Positions 32,359 through 41,193 of a DNA stretch of 64,000 bases are shown piece after piece. A model generated the notes under the pieces. That model worked only from the letters and a program-made list of their open reading frames with translations, did not search any database and had not been told where the DNA came from. Source of the stretch: Paractinoplanes bogorensis (GTDB lineage: Bacteria; Actinomycetota; Actinomycetes; Mycobacteriales; Micromonosporaceae); contig NZ_JAHKKG010000019.1 in assembly GCF_018829635.1 (NCBI RefSeq), forward strand, positions 104,582-168,581, given 5' to 3'. The position numbers and the translations under genes were made by a program. The stretch's first letter is position 1; every line of letters starts with the position of its first letter.

Positions 32359-32832
32359 TCACGCGGTCTTCAGGGCGTTCGTGACGATCGCGCACGCTTC
32401 GACGGTGTGCACGGGAACGTTGCCGGCGGCCTTGTCGAGCAGGCGCCGGAACAATCGGCGCTCGTCGTCGTCGAGTGTGCTCAGCGCCGCCTCCTCGGCC
32501 TCGGCGACCTGGCCGCAGAGCGCGCCGACCGCCTCGAGCCCGCGCGAGGTGGCGACGATCTGCCGCTGGCGCCGGTCGGCCGGGTTGGGGCGGCGCTCGA
32601 CGTAGCCGGCCTCGACCAGGTCGTCGATCAGGTAGGTCATCATCGTGCGGTCGATGCCCAGCTTGGCCGCCAGCACGGCCTGACTCGGGGGAGTGCCCTG
32701 CACGACCTCGCAGAGGGTCTGATAACCGCGTTCGCCGTGCGGAAAACCGGCAAGCTTGGGGCCGACCATTTCCGCGTACGACCGCAGCAGGGTGCCGAGG
32801 GCCGCCCCGAAGTCAGCTGTCGTGTCGCTCAC
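32359..32832 (-). CDS. MarR-family transcriptional regulator
   Basis: A 157-residue winged-helix regulator: TPPSQAVLAAKLGIDRTMMTYLIDDLVEAGYVERRPNPADRRQRQIVATSRG, with flanking dimerisation helices. GTG start at 32832. It is divergent from a BBE-type oxidase with an 80-bp spacer containing a clear palindrome, so it probably represses that operon. Confidence 0.9.
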   Translation of the reverse strand: MSDTTADFGAALGTLLRSYAEMVGPKLAGFPHGERGYQTLCEVVQGTPPSQAVLAAKLGIDRTMMTYLIDDLVEAGYVERRPNPADRRQRQIVATSRGLEAVGALCGQVAEAEEAALSTLDDDERRLFRRLLDKAAGNVPVHTVEACAIVTNALKTA

Positions 32833-32843
32833 GGCACCATCCT

Positions 32844-32858
32844 ATCTGTTGGACAGAT
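32844..32858. promoter_or_regulatory. Probable MarR operator
   Basis: ATCTGT-TGG-ACAGAT is a perfect 6+6 inverted repeat just upstream of the MarR start, facing the divergent oxidase promoter. An AT-rich TACTATCTAG follows and may be a -10 element. Confidence 0.55.
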
Positions 32859-32911
32859 CGTCTTTCCGCAATACTATCTAGCCAGAAGACGATAAGCGCG
32901 CGGAGGAGCAA

Positions 32912-34540
32912 GTGAGCCAGCAAGCGAACAACGTGGTCCTGACCGACGAGGACGGCGGGCTCGATCCGTGGACCGCCGCCGCCTTCCTGGCCGGCCGCGA
33001 CGACGACGCCCGGATCACCCTGCCCGGGCCGCCCGCCGCGGTGTCCACCGAGATGGCCGACAAGCAGCTCGACAGCCTGACCCTGCTGGCCGGACCCCGG
33101 GTCGGACTGCCCCGGAAGCCCAGCCGTTTCGACGACCTGCCCGCCGGGGTGGAGAAGCTCGAGCCCGGCGACCACGGCTATCGCGGACGCAGCTCGACCT
33201 ACATGCGCGGTGGCCGGCCGGCGCTGATCCTGCGGCCGCGCACCCCGGACGAGGTGGCCGGCGCGCTGGCCTTCGCGAAACGGCACCCCGAGCTGCAGCT
33301 CGGCCTGCGCAGTGCCGGCCACGGCGTCAGCGGCCGCTCGACCAACACCGGCGGGCTGATCATCGACGTCGGCGCCATGAACGAGATCGAGTACGACGAG
33401 GACCGCGGGATTCTCACCACCGGTCCGGGCGCCACCTGGAAGCAGGTCGCGGCCGTGCTCGACAAGTACGACCTCGCGCTCGGCTCGGGCGACTACGGCG
33501 GCGTCGGTGTGGGCGGACTGGCCACGGCGGGCGGCATCGGCTTCCTGTCGCGCGAGCAGGGCCTGACCATCGACCGCCTGCGGGCCGTCGAGCTGGTGCT
33601 GGCCGACGGCCGCCGGGTCCGCGCGAGCGCCGACGAGAATCCCGAGCTGTTCTGGGCCGTACAGGGTGCGGGCGCGAACTTCGGGGTCGCCACCTCGTTC
33701 GAGTTCGAGGCCGGGGCGGCGGGCGAGGTCGGCTGGGCCCAGTTCGCGCTGGTGAGTCAAGACCTGGTGACCTCCCTGACGGCGTACGGGGAAATCGCTC
33801 GGAACGCACCCCGGGACACCACGGTCTTCTGGCTGACCGGCCCGCCCCGGTCGGGACAGTCGGTGATCCAGATGTACGGCCTGGTCAACTCCGGCGATCC
33901 CGACACGATCATCGAGCGGCTGACCCCGTTCGCGACCACCGCCATGCTCGCCCAGCAGCAGGTGGTGGTGGCCCGCTACGCCGACGTGATGGCCCAGGCG
34001 GGCGACGTCGGGTCCGAGGGGCATCACGGGCGGGGCGAACCGGTGTCGCGGTCGGGGTTCCTGCCCCGGCTGACCGAGGAGTTCGCCCGCGACGTGGAGG
34101 CGCTGCTGCGTACCGGGCAGACGTTCTTCTTCCAGCTGCGGCACATGGGCGGGGCGATCGCCGACGTGCCGTCCGGCGCGACCGCCTTCGCGCATCGCAC
34201 CCCGGAGTTCTCGGTGACCGCGATCGGCGCCGACCGCGACGGGCTCGACGAGGCATGGGACCGGCTGATGGCGCCGCACTTCGACGGGCTCTACCTGAGC
34301 TTCGAGACCGACCGGCGGCCCGAGCGCCTGCACGACGCGTTCCCGCCGGCCACGCTGAGCCGGCTGCGCGAGCTCAAGCGGCGCTACGACCCGCAGAACC
34401 TGTTCCAGGACAACTTCAACATCGACCCCTCGGCGGATTCCCGCGGAGACATCGACCCCTCGGCGGATTCCCGCGGAGACATCGACCCCTCGGCGGAATC
34501 CCGCGGAGACATCGACCCCGGAGGAGCCGGCAATGACTGA
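32912..34540 (+). CDS. FAD-binding (BBE-type) oxidoreductase with repetitive C-terminal tail
   Basis: A 542-residue PCMH/berberine-bridge-type flavoprotein. The FAD domain contains LRSAGHGVSGRSTNTGGLIIDVG, GPGATWKQVAAVL and GGIGFLSREQG. The BBE motif is RRYDPQNLFQDNFNI near residue 500. After it come three near-perfect copies of IDPSA(D/E)SRGD, encoded by a 30-bp tandem repeat, before the stop. Without this tail the protein would end at the normal family length. GGAGG precedes the GTG start. The stop overlaps the F420 oxidoreductase gene by 8 bp, so the two flavin/F420 enzymes are co-expressed under MarR control. Confidence 0.85.
   Translation: MSQQANNVVLTDEDGGLDPWTAAAFLAGRDDDARITLPGPPAAVSTEMADKQLDSLTLLAGPRVGLPRKPSRFDDLPAGVEKLEPGDHGYRGRSSTYMRGGRPALILRPRTPDEVAGALAFAKRHPELQLGLRSAGHGVSGRSTNTGGLIIDVGAMNEIEYDEDRGILTTGPGATWKQVAAVLDKYDLALGSGDYGGVGVGGLATAGGIGFLSREQGLTIDRLRAVELVLADGRRVRASADENPELFWAVQGAGANFGVATSFEFEAGAAGEVGWAQFALVSQDLVTSLTAYGEIARNAPRDTTVFWLTGPPRSGQSVIQMYGLVNSGDPDTIIERLTPFATTAMLAQQQVVVARYADVMAQAGDVGSEGHHGRGEPVSRSGFLPRLTEEFARDVEALLRTGQTFFFQLRHMGGAIADVPSGATAFAHRTPEFSVTAIGADRDGLDEAWDRLMAPHFDGLYLSFETDRRPERLHDAFPPATLSRLRELKRRYDPQNLFQDNFNIDPSADSRGDIDPSADSRGDIDPSAESRGDIDPGGAGND
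34418..34517 (+). repeat. 30-bp in-frame tandem repeat at the 3' end of the oxidase gene
   Basis: ATCGACCCCTCGGCGGATTC-CCGCGGAGAC occurs three times plus a partial fourth that runs into the GGAGGAGCC ribosome-binding region of the next gene. Copies differ only by GAT/GAA. The unit is a multiple of three, so copy number can vary without breaking the frame. Confidence 0.9.
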
Positions 34541-35378
34541 CTACGGGCACGAACTGCTGTTCGGCACCTTCGTGACGCCGAACCGGAACGCCGTCGACCT
34601 GGCCGTGACCGCCGACCGGGCCGGCCTCGACCTGGTGACGTTCCAGGACCATCCCTACCAGCCGGCGTTCCTCGACACGTGGACGCTGATGGCCTACGCG
34701 GCCGCCCGCACCGAGCGGATCCGGATCAGCGGCAACGTGCTCAACCTGCCGCTGCGCCCGCCGGCCGTGCTGGCCCGGGCCGCGGCGTCGCTCGACGTGC
34801 TCAGCGGCGGCCGGCTCGAGCTCGGTCTCGGGGCCGGCGCCTTCCCGGACGGCGTGGCGGCCATGGGTGGCCGCAAGCTCACCCCGGGGCAGGGCATCGA
34901 GGCGCTGGCCGAGGCGATCGGGATCATCCGCGACCTGTGGAACACCGGCACCCGCGAGCGGGTCGATCACCGCGGCGAGTACTACCAGGTGAGCGGGGCC
35001 AAGCGCGGTCCCGAGCCGGCCCATGACATCGGCATCTGGATCGGCGCCTACAAGCCGAAGATGCTGGCCCTGACCGGTCGTCTCGGTGACGGCTGGCTGC
35101 CCTCGCTGAGCTACCTGCCCGAGGGGGCGGGCTCGTTGCCCGGCATGAACGCGCGCATCGATGAAGCCGCTGTCGATGCCGGGCGGGACCCCTCCGCCGT
35201 ACGCCGTCTGCTGAACCTCGGGCCGCAGGACGCTCAACCGGAGCAGCTCGCCGATCTCGCTCTGAATCACGGCATCAGCGGCTTCATCGTGGCCGCCGAC
35301 GACGCCGCCACGGCCGAGATGCTGGCCGCCGAGGTGGCCCCGGCGGTCCGCGACATCGTCAAGCGCGAGCGGGGCTGA
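34533..35378 (+). CDS. LLM-class F420-dependent oxidoreductase
   Basis: A 281-residue luciferase-like TIM-barrel enzyme. FGTFVTPNRNAVDLAVTADRAGLD, FQDHPYQPAFLDTWTLM, NLPLRPPAVLARAAASLDVLSGGRLELGLGAG and WIGAYKPKMLALTGRLGDGWLPS are family hallmarks. It uses F420 or FMN to oxidise or reduce a small substrate. Co-encoded with the BBE oxidase, reading GGAGGAG from the end of the repeat. Confidence 0.88.
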   Translation: MTDYGHELLFGTFVTPNRNAVDLAVTADRAGLDLVTFQDHPYQPAFLDTWTLMAYAAARTERIRISGNVLNLPLRPPAVLARAAASLDVLSGGRLELGLGAGAFPDGVAAMGGRKLTPGQGIEALAEAIGIIRDLWNTGTRERVDHRGEYYQVSGAKRGPEPAHDIGIWIGAYKPKMLALTGRLGDGWLPSLSYLPEGAGSLPGMNARIDEAAVDAGRDPSAVRRLLNLGPQDAQPEQLADLALNHGISGFIVAADDAATAEMLAAEVAPAVRDIVKRERG

Positions 35379-35405
35379 GGCCGGCGCGTGCCTCGGCCCG
35401 GCCGA

Positions 35406-36101
35406 TCAGCGACGGACACCAGCGGCGTTGGCCGTGATGCCGAGGACGTTCGCGCCCGCGATGCTGTCGGTGCCGGTCAGGTTGACCGTGGCGCCGACCG
35501 GCAGCTTGGACAGGTCGGCCTTGACCCCGTTGACCTGGACCGAGGCCTTCGGGTCGACGTTCAGGTTGACGGCGGCCTTGCCGTTGTTGACCGTCACCGT
35601 GCCCTTGGCGGCGTCGACGGCCGAGACGGTGCCGTTGAGGTTGAGCGACCAGCGCGACATCGCGGCCAGGTAGGTCGCCGAGTAGGTGCTGCCGTTGCTG
35701 ACCGTGCCGAGCACCACGATCCGCGCACCGGCGGGCAGGGCGGCGAGCGCCACGGCGCGGCCGTCGAGCGAGACCTTGGCGTTGTCGGCGACCGGATAGG
35801 TGCTGGTCGGCGTCTTGGCGTCGAGCGTCAGGTTCTTGACGGTGATCGACTTCGGGGCCACCGACGCGACCGAGCCGGCCGCGGCGAAGGGCAGGACCGT
35901 GCCGACGGTGGCGTTCCCGCCGCTGCCGAGGTTCGCGTTCACGCCGTTGCCGACCGAGACGGACGGGCTGACGCCGACCGAGACGGGGTTGGCGCCGCCG
36001 ACCGAAACGGTGCTCTTGTCCGCGGCCAGGGCGGGGGAGGCGGTGGCCAGCCCGGCGAGGGCGACGGCGGCGACGAGGGCGGCACGGTGGTTGAGGCGCA
36101 T
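35406..36101 (-). CDS. Secreted DUF5666-like beta-repeat protein
   Basis: A 231-residue exported protein: signal peptide (AALVAAVALAGLATASPALA), a Gly/Val/Ser-rich region (VSVGGANPVSVGVSPSVSVG) and two DUF5666-type OB-like modules (SVAPKSITVKNLTLD; VSAVDAAKGTVTVNNGKAAVNL). No cysteine and no catalytic motif. AGGAG lies 8 nt before the ATG. Function unknown. Confidence 0.75.
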   Translation of the reverse strand: MRLNHRAALVAAVALAGLATASPALAADKSTVSVGGANPVSVGVSPSVSVGNGVNANLGSGGNATVGTVLPFAAAGSVASVAPKSITVKNLTLDAKTPTSTYPVADNAKVSLDGRAVALAALPAGARIVVLGTVSNGSTYSATYLAAMSRWSLNLNGTVSAVDAAKGTVTVNNGKAAVNLNVDPKASVQVNGVKADLSKLPVGATVNLTGTDSIAGANVLGITANAAGVRR

Positions 36102-36188
36102 TCGGGGACTCCTGAAGGATCGTCGTGGTCGAGGTGACCCGAACAATCGGTAGTCGCCCGATTACCTGCAGTACTTGACTGGTGTGGT

Positions 36189-36237
36189 TCGGGAGCGAGC
36201 CGGTTGGCGACCGCACTGTCGGCCGGCCCGCTCCCGA
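36189..36237 (-). terminator. Stem-loop after glpD
   Basis: TCGGGAGCGAGCCGG and CCGGCCCGCTCCCGA pair as a 15-bp stem with one mismatch and a 19-nt loop, immediately after the glpD stop. No U-tract follows, as usual for high-GC terminators. Confidence 0.6.
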
Positions 36238-36240
36238 GGC

Positions 36241-37941
36241 TCAGTTCGGCGTCACCGGCACCACGTCGGGAGCGCCGAGGCGGGTGGCGTCGGCGGTCTC
36301 GTCGTCCGGCTGCTCCTGCGACTCGCGTTCGGCCTCCACCCGGACGCGGTAGTGCTCGACCTCGCGGGACTTCTGCTCGTCCGTCCAGCCGAGCACACCC
36401 GCCATCAGGTCGGCCGCCTCCTGGGCCGACTCGGTGCCCCGGTCGAAGGTCTCGATCGAGATCCGGGTCCGCCGGGTGAGCACGTCCTCCAGGTGACGGG
36501 CGCCCTCGGCGGCGGCGGCGTAGACGATCTCGGCCCGCAGATAGTCGTCGGCCCCGGTCAGCGGCGCCCCGAGCGACTTGTCGTCGGCGATCAGCTCCAG
36601 CACCTCGTGCACCAGCGAGCCGTAGCGGCCGAGCAGGTGCTCGACCCGGGCCACGTGCAGGCCGGACCGGTCGGCCAGGATCCGCCGCTGGTTCCACAGC
36701 GCCGGATAGCCGTCCGCCCCGAGCAGCGGCACACGGTCGGTGCACGACTTCGGCACCGAGCGGTTCAGTCCGTGCACGGCGGCGTCGACGGCGTCCTTGG
36801 CCATCACCCGGTACGTCGTGTACTTTCCGCCGGCCACCACGACCAGCCCCGGTTGAGGACTGCCGACCATGTGCTCGCGCGACAACTGCGAGGTCGCCTC
36901 CGACTCGCCCGACAACAGGGGACGCAGACCGGCGTAGACGCCCTGCACGTCCGTACGGGAAAGCGGGGTTGACAGCACGGAATTGACGTGTTCGAGCAGA
37001 TAGTCGATGTCGGTGCTCGATGCAGCCGGGTGTGCTTTGTCGAGTGACCAGTCGGTGTCGGTCGTGCCGACGATCCAGTGGCGGCCCCACGGGATGACGA
37101 ACAGGACCGATTTTTCCGTACGCAGGATCAGGCCGGTCGAACTCTGGATCCGATCGCGCGGCACGACCAGGTGGATGCCCTTGGACGCGCGGACGTGGAA
37201 CTGTCCCCGCTCGCCGACCAGTGCCTGCGTGTCATCGGTCCACACGCCGGTTGCGTTGATCACCTGCTGGGCCCGTACCTCGAAGATCCGGTCGAATTCC
37301 AGATCCTTCACCCGTACGCCGGTGACCCGCTCACCCTCGCGGAGGAAGCCGATCACCTCGGTCCGTGAGGCCACGTGCGCGCCGTACGAGGCGGCCGTGC
37401 GGGCCAGGAACATCGTGTGCCGGGCGTCGTCGACCTGGGCGTCGTAGTACTGCAGCGCCCCGACCAGCGATTCCTTGCGCAGCGCGGGGCAGACCCGCAG
37501 CGCGCTGGTGCGGGTCAGGTGCCGGTGCCGCGGCATGCCCCCGCCGAGCGCGAGCGTGTCGTAGAGCGTGATGCCCGCACCCGTGTATGCGCGCTCCCAG
37601 GCCCGGTGCTTGAGCGGGTAGAGGAACTTGACCGGCCGGGCCAGGTGCGGCGCGAGGCGGGACAGGCTCAGGTCGCGTTCGTGCAGCGCCTCCCGGACCA
37701 GTCCGAAGTCGAGCATCTCGAGGTAGCGCAGGCCGCCGTGCAGCAGCTTGCTCGAGCGGCTCGACGTGCCGGACGCCAGGTCACGCGCCTCGACCAGGCC
37801 GCAGGAGAGGCCGCGGGTGACGGCGTCGAGCGCCGCCCCCGCTCCGACCACTCCGCCGCCGACCACCAGGACGTCGAGCTCGGCGCCGGCCAACGCGGAC
37901 AGCGCCGAGTCCCGATATTGGGGAGAAAGAGCGACGGTCAT
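36241..37941 (-). CDS. glpD: Aerobic glycerol-3-phosphate dehydrogenase
   Basis: A 566-residue FAD enzyme at the membrane oxidising glycerol-3-phosphate to dihydroxyacetone phosphate. DVLVVGGGVVGAGAALDAVTRG is the FAD dinucleotide fold, ASGTSSRSSKLLHGGLRYLE the family signature, and WIVGTTDTDW and VVAGGKYTTYRVMA the second signature region. The C-terminal domain (about 420-540) is the usual helical cap. The ATG at 37941 is 5 bp after the glpK stop. Third gene of the glpF-glpK-glpD operon. Confidence 0.95.
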   Translation of the reverse strand: MTVALSPQYRDSALSALAGAELDVLVVGGGVVGAGAALDAVTRGLSCGLVEARDLASGTSSRSSKLLHGGLRYLEMLDFGLVREALHERDLSLSRLAPHLARPVKFLYPLKHRAWERAYTGAGITLYDTLALGGGMPRHRHLTRTSALRVCPALRKESLVGALQYYDAQVDDARHTMFLARTAASYGAHVASRTEVIGFLREGERVTGVRVKDLEFDRIFEVRAQQVINATGVWTDDTQALVGERGQFHVRASKGIHLVVPRDRIQSSTGLILRTEKSVLFVIPWGRHWIVGTTDTDWSLDKAHPAASSTDIDYLLEHVNSVLSTPLSRTDVQGVYAGLRPLLSGESEATSQLSREHMVGSPQPGLVVVAGGKYTTYRVMAKDAVDAAVHGLNRSVPKSCTDRVPLLGADGYPALWNQRRILADRSGLHVARVEHLLGRYGSLVHEVLELIADDKSLGAPLTGADDYLRAEIVYAAAAEGARHLEDVLTRRTRISIETFDRGTESAQEAADLMAGVLGWTDEQKSREVEHYRVRVEAERESQEQPDDETADATRLGAPDVVPVTPN

Positions 37942-37946
37942 AACTA

Positions 37947-39464
37947 TCAGTCCACGTCCACCCAGTTGAGAGTGCGTTCGACGGCCTTCTTCCACTTGCC
38001 GTAGCCCTCGGAACGCTGCTCCTCGGACCAGTTCGGCTGCCACCGCTGCGACTCGTTCCAGTTCTCGCGCAGCTCGTCGGTGTTCTTCCAGAAGCCGACG
38101 GCCAGCCCGGCCGCGTAGGCCGCGCCGAGCGCCGTCGTCTCGGCCACGACCGGCCGGCTGACCGGTACGCCGAGCACGTCGGCCTGGATCTGCATGGCCA
38201 GGTTGTTGGCCGTGATCCCGCCGTCCACCTTGAGCACGTCGAGCGTGACCCCGGAGTCCTGGGCCATGGCGTCGACGACGTCGCGGCTCTGGTAGCAGAT
38301 CGACTCGAGGGTGGCCCGCGCGATGTGCGAGGCGGTGTTGAAGCGGGACAGCCCGACGATGGCGCCGCGCGCGTCCGAGCGCCAGTACGGCGCGAACAGC
38401 CCGGAGAACGCCGGGACGAAGTAGACGCCGCCGTTGTCCTGGACCTCGGACGCCAGCCGCTCGCTCTCCGACGCGTCGTTGATGATGTGCAGCTGGTCGC
38501 GCAGCCACTGCACGGCCGAGCCGGTCACGGCGATCGAGCCCTCCAGCGCGTACACCGGAGCCGCGTCGCCGAACTTGTAGCAGACGGTCGTGAGCAGTCC
38601 GTTCTCGCTGCGCACGAGCTCGTTGCCGGTGTTCAGGAGCATGAAATTGCCGGTTCCGTACGTATTCTTGGCCTCACCGGGCGCAAAGCACACCTGCCCG
38701 ACCGTGGCCGCCTGCTGGTCGCCCAGGTCGCCGGTCAGCGGCACCTCACCACCCAGTGATCCGGGCCACCGCGCCACCCCGTACGTGTTGGGGTCGGACG
38801 ACGGCCGGATCTCGGGCAGCATCGACCGGGGGATGTTGAAGAAACTGAGCAGCTCGTCGTCCCAGTCCAGGGTCTCGAGGTTCATCAGCATCGTGCGGCT
38901 GGCGTTGGTCACGTCGGTGAGGTGGTTGCCGCCGTCGACGCCGCCGGTCATGTTCCACAGCACCCAGCTGTCGGTGTTACCGAAGATCGCGTCGCCGCGC
39001 TCGGCCGCCTCGCGCACCCCGTCGACGTTCTCCAGGATCCACTGGATCTTGCCGCCGCTGAAGTAGGTGGCCGGCGGCAGGCCCGCCTTGCGCCGGATCA
39101 CGTCGCCCCGGCCGTCCCGGTCCAGCGCCGAGGCGATCCGGTCGGTGCGGGTGTCCTGCCAGACGATCGCGTTGTAGTAGGGACGCCCGCTGTTCCTGTC
39201 CCACACCACGGCGGTCTCGCGCTGGTTGGTGATGCCGAGCGCGGCCAGGTCCTTGGCCCCGAGGTTGGCCTTCTGCATCGCCGTGCGGACGACCGTGACC
39301 GTACGCTCCCAGATCTCGGCCGGGTTGTGCTCGACCCACCCGGCCTGGGGCAGGATCTGCTCGTGTTCGAGCTGGTGACGGGCCACCTCGTTGCCGCCGT
39401 GATCAAAGATCATGAAGCGGGTACTGGTCGTGCCCTGGTCCACGGCGCCGACGAAGTCAGCCAT
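37947..39464 (-). CDS. glpK: Glycerol kinase
   Basis: A 505-residue FGGY kinase. VDQGTTSTRFMIFDHGG is the phosphate-binding start, EIWERTVTVV and WQDTRTD follow, then YGTGNFMLLNTG and the ATP-binding KVDGGITANNLAMQIQADVLG. Phosphorylates glycerol from the facilitator encoded upstream. Its start overlaps the glpF stop by 8 bp. A second, divergent copy lies at 41194. Confidence 0.95.
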   Translation of the reverse strand: MADFVGAVDQGTTSTRFMIFDHGGNEVARHQLEHEQILPQAGWVEHNPAEIWERTVTVVRTAMQKANLGAKDLAALGITNQRETAVVWDRNSGRPYYNAIVWQDTRTDRIASALDRDGRGDVIRRKAGLPPATYFSGGKIQWILENVDGVREAAERGDAIFGNTDSWVLWNMTGGVDGGNHLTDVTNASRTMLMNLETLDWDDELLSFFNIPRSMLPEIRPSSDPNTYGVARWPGSLGGEVPLTGDLGDQQAATVGQVCFAPGEAKNTYGTGNFMLLNTGNELVRSENGLLTTVCYKFGDAAPVYALEGSIAVTGSAVQWLRDQLHIINDASESERLASEVQDNGGVYFVPAFSGLFAPYWRSDARGAIVGLSRFNTASHIARATLESICYQSRDVVDAMAQDSGVTLDVLKVDGGITANNLAMQIQADVLGVPVSRPVVAETTALGAAYAAGLAVGFWKNTDELRENWNESQRWQPNWSEEQRSEGYGKWKKAVERTLNWVDVD

Positions 39465-40299
39465 TTCGTGCCTCCACGCTCGCTTTGGTCTCCTGCTCGG
39501 GCAGTCTTCCCGGTTCCAGTTCGCCCGCCTTGGGCAGGAACCGGCCGACCAGCCCCTGATACAGCCCGGCGCCGATCACACCACCGATGATGGGGGCCAC
39601 GATCGGTATCCAGAAATAGAGATACCCGGTCTGGTCCCGCATAGCCCCGCCGTAGCCGGTCAGGAAGCTGGCGAGTCGTGGTCCGAAGTCACGGGCCGGG
39701 TTGATCGCGTAGCCGGCGTTGGTGCCCCACGCCATGCCGATACCGACCACGATCAGACCGACGATGAACGGCGCCATGTTCGCCTGCGGGGGAGTGCCGA
39801 GCACGTCGGTGACGGCCAGGATCAGGAACAGCAGGATCGCGGTGCCGATGATCTGGTCGCGGAAAGCGCCCCACTCGCCGACCGGCAGCGCCCCGTTGCC
39901 GGGCAGGGTCGAGAACACGCCCTGCGTCTTGATGGTGAGACCGGGGTCGGCCGCGTGCAGCACCTCGGTGTAGTTCCAGCGGACGAGCAGCGCGGCGACG
40001 AACGCGCCGAGGAACTGCGCGAGGCTGTACGGGAGTACCTTGCGCCACGAGAATCCCTTGAAGACCGCGAGCGCGATGGTGACCGCGGGGTTCAGGTGCG
40101 CCCCGCTGATGCGCCCGGCCACGTAGACGCCGAGCACCACGCCCAGGCCCCACGCCCAGGCGATGCTGTCGTGATCGCCGATGCCGCCGCCGACCACCTG
40201 GGCGACGACGCCGACTCCGAACAGGATGAGGATCATGGTCCCGGCGAACTCGGCGGCCAGTTCGGCCACTATGCCCGGAATCTTTAGTCTTTCTGCCAT
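39457..40299 (-). CDS. glpF: Glycerol uptake facilitator (aquaglyceroporin)
   Basis: A 280-residue MIP channel with six membrane helices and the two NPA boxes GAHLNPAVTIAL and GYAINPARDFGPR; the Asp after the second NPA box is the aquaglyceroporin signature. The first gene of the operon, divergent from an IclR regulator whose palindrome lies in the shared promoter. The C-terminal 30 residues form a charged cytoplasmic tail. Confidence 0.95.
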   Translation of the reverse strand: MAERLKIPGIVAELAAEFAGTMILILFGVGVVAQVVGGGIGDHDSIAWAWGLGVVLGVYVAGRISGAHLNPAVTIALAVFKGFSWRKVLPYSLAQFLGAFVAALLVRWNYTEVLHAADPGLTIKTQGVFSTLPGNGALPVGEWGAFRDQIIGTAILLFLILAVTDVLGTPPQANMAPFIVGLIVVGIGMAWGTNAGYAINPARDFGPRLASFLTGYGGAMRDQTGYLYFWIPIVAPIIGGVIGAGLYQGLVGRFLPKAGELEPGRLPEQETKASVEARNG

Positions 40300-40365
40300 C
40301 TAGGCCTCCTGACGGTTGACCTCCAGGACGCTAGGTAGCCACTCGGCCACTAACAATGAACGCCA

Positions 40366-40380
40366 TTCGACAATGTCGAA
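40366..40380. promoter_or_regulatory. Probable IclR (GylR-type) operator
   Basis: TTCGACA-A-TGTCGAA is a perfect odd palindrome midway between glpF (minus) and the IclR gene (plus), flanked by AACGCC/GAACGCC half repeats. It is well placed for glycerol-responsive repression of both transcripts. Confidence 0.7.
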
Positions 40381-40424
40381 CGCCGACCGCCGGGCACGGT
40401 CGCTCCCCGTCATATGTTCGTAAC

Positions 40425-41177
40425 GTGCCGGGCACAGTGCAGTCGATCGAGCGCGCCGCGGCCGTGCTGCGCCTGCTCGCCGGCGGCGCCGGACGGCTCT
40501 CCCTGGCCGAGATCTCCCGCTCGCTCGACCTGGCCAAGGGCACCACCCACGGCATCCTGCAGACGTTGCGCAAGGTCGGCTTCGTCGAACAGGACCGGGC
40601 CTCCGGGCACTATCAGCTGGGCGCGGCCATGCTGCGTCTGGGCACCGGCTACCTCGACGTCAACGAACTGCGCTCCCGCTCGATCAACTGGGCCGACCCC
40701 CTCGCGGCACGCAGCGGGGAGGCGGTCCGCATCGGCACCGTCCTCGAAGGTCAGGTGCTGGTCGTCCACCACGTCTTCCGCCCCGACGACACCTTCCAGA
40801 CCCTCGACGTCGGCAGCCTTCTGCCCATGCACGCCACCGCACTGGGAAAGGCTCTGCTCGCGTACGGGGCCACGCCGCCCGCCCGGCTCGACCGGTTCAC
40901 CAGCCGCACGCTGATCAGCCACCGCGAACTGGCCACCGCCCTGCGCGCCGTCCGGGAAGCCGGGTGGAGCACCGACATCGAGGAGTACACGCCCGGCGAG
41001 GCCTCGATCGCCGCGCCGATCCGGGCGTACGGGGGACTGGTGGTCGGCGCCATCGGCATCTCCGGACATGTCGAACGCATCTGTGACAGCCACTACCAGC
41101 CCCGGCCCCCTCTGGTGGTCAACGTGCGCGACGCCGCCCGAGCGGTGTCCCGTGATCTCGGAGCCGCCCGACGCTGA
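40425..41177 (+). CDS. IclR-family regulator of glycerol metabolism (GylR-like)
   Basis: A 250-residue IclR protein: HTH (LSLAEISRSLDLAKGTTHGILQTLRKVGFVEQD) followed by the effector domain with HVFRPDDTFQTLDVGSLLPMHATALGKALLA and ASIAAPIRAYGGLVVGAIGISG. In Streptomyces the divergent IclR protein GylR controls the same glpF-glpK-glpD unit, and the gene order here matches. GTG start at 40425; the upstream in-frame ATG at 40356 lies in the operator. Confidence 0.9.
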   Translation: MPGTVQSIERAAAVLRLLAGGAGRLSLAEISRSLDLAKGTTHGILQTLRKVGFVEQDRASGHYQLGAAMLRLGTGYLDVNELRSRSINWADPLAARSGEAVRIGTVLEGQVLVVHHVFRPDDTFQTLDVGSLLPMHATALGKALLAYGATPPARLDRFTSRTLISHRELATALRAVREAGWSTDIEEYTPGEASIAAPIRAYGGLVVGAIGISGHVERICDSHYQPRPPLVVNVRDAARAVSRDLGAARR

Positions 41178-41193
41178 TTCCCGGGAGGGGACC

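Noticed and set aside
36189..36237. Possible small RNA or riboswitch in the glpD downstream stem-loop
   Set aside because: The stem directly follows the stop and is adequately explained as a terminator; no conserved riboswitch core is seen.
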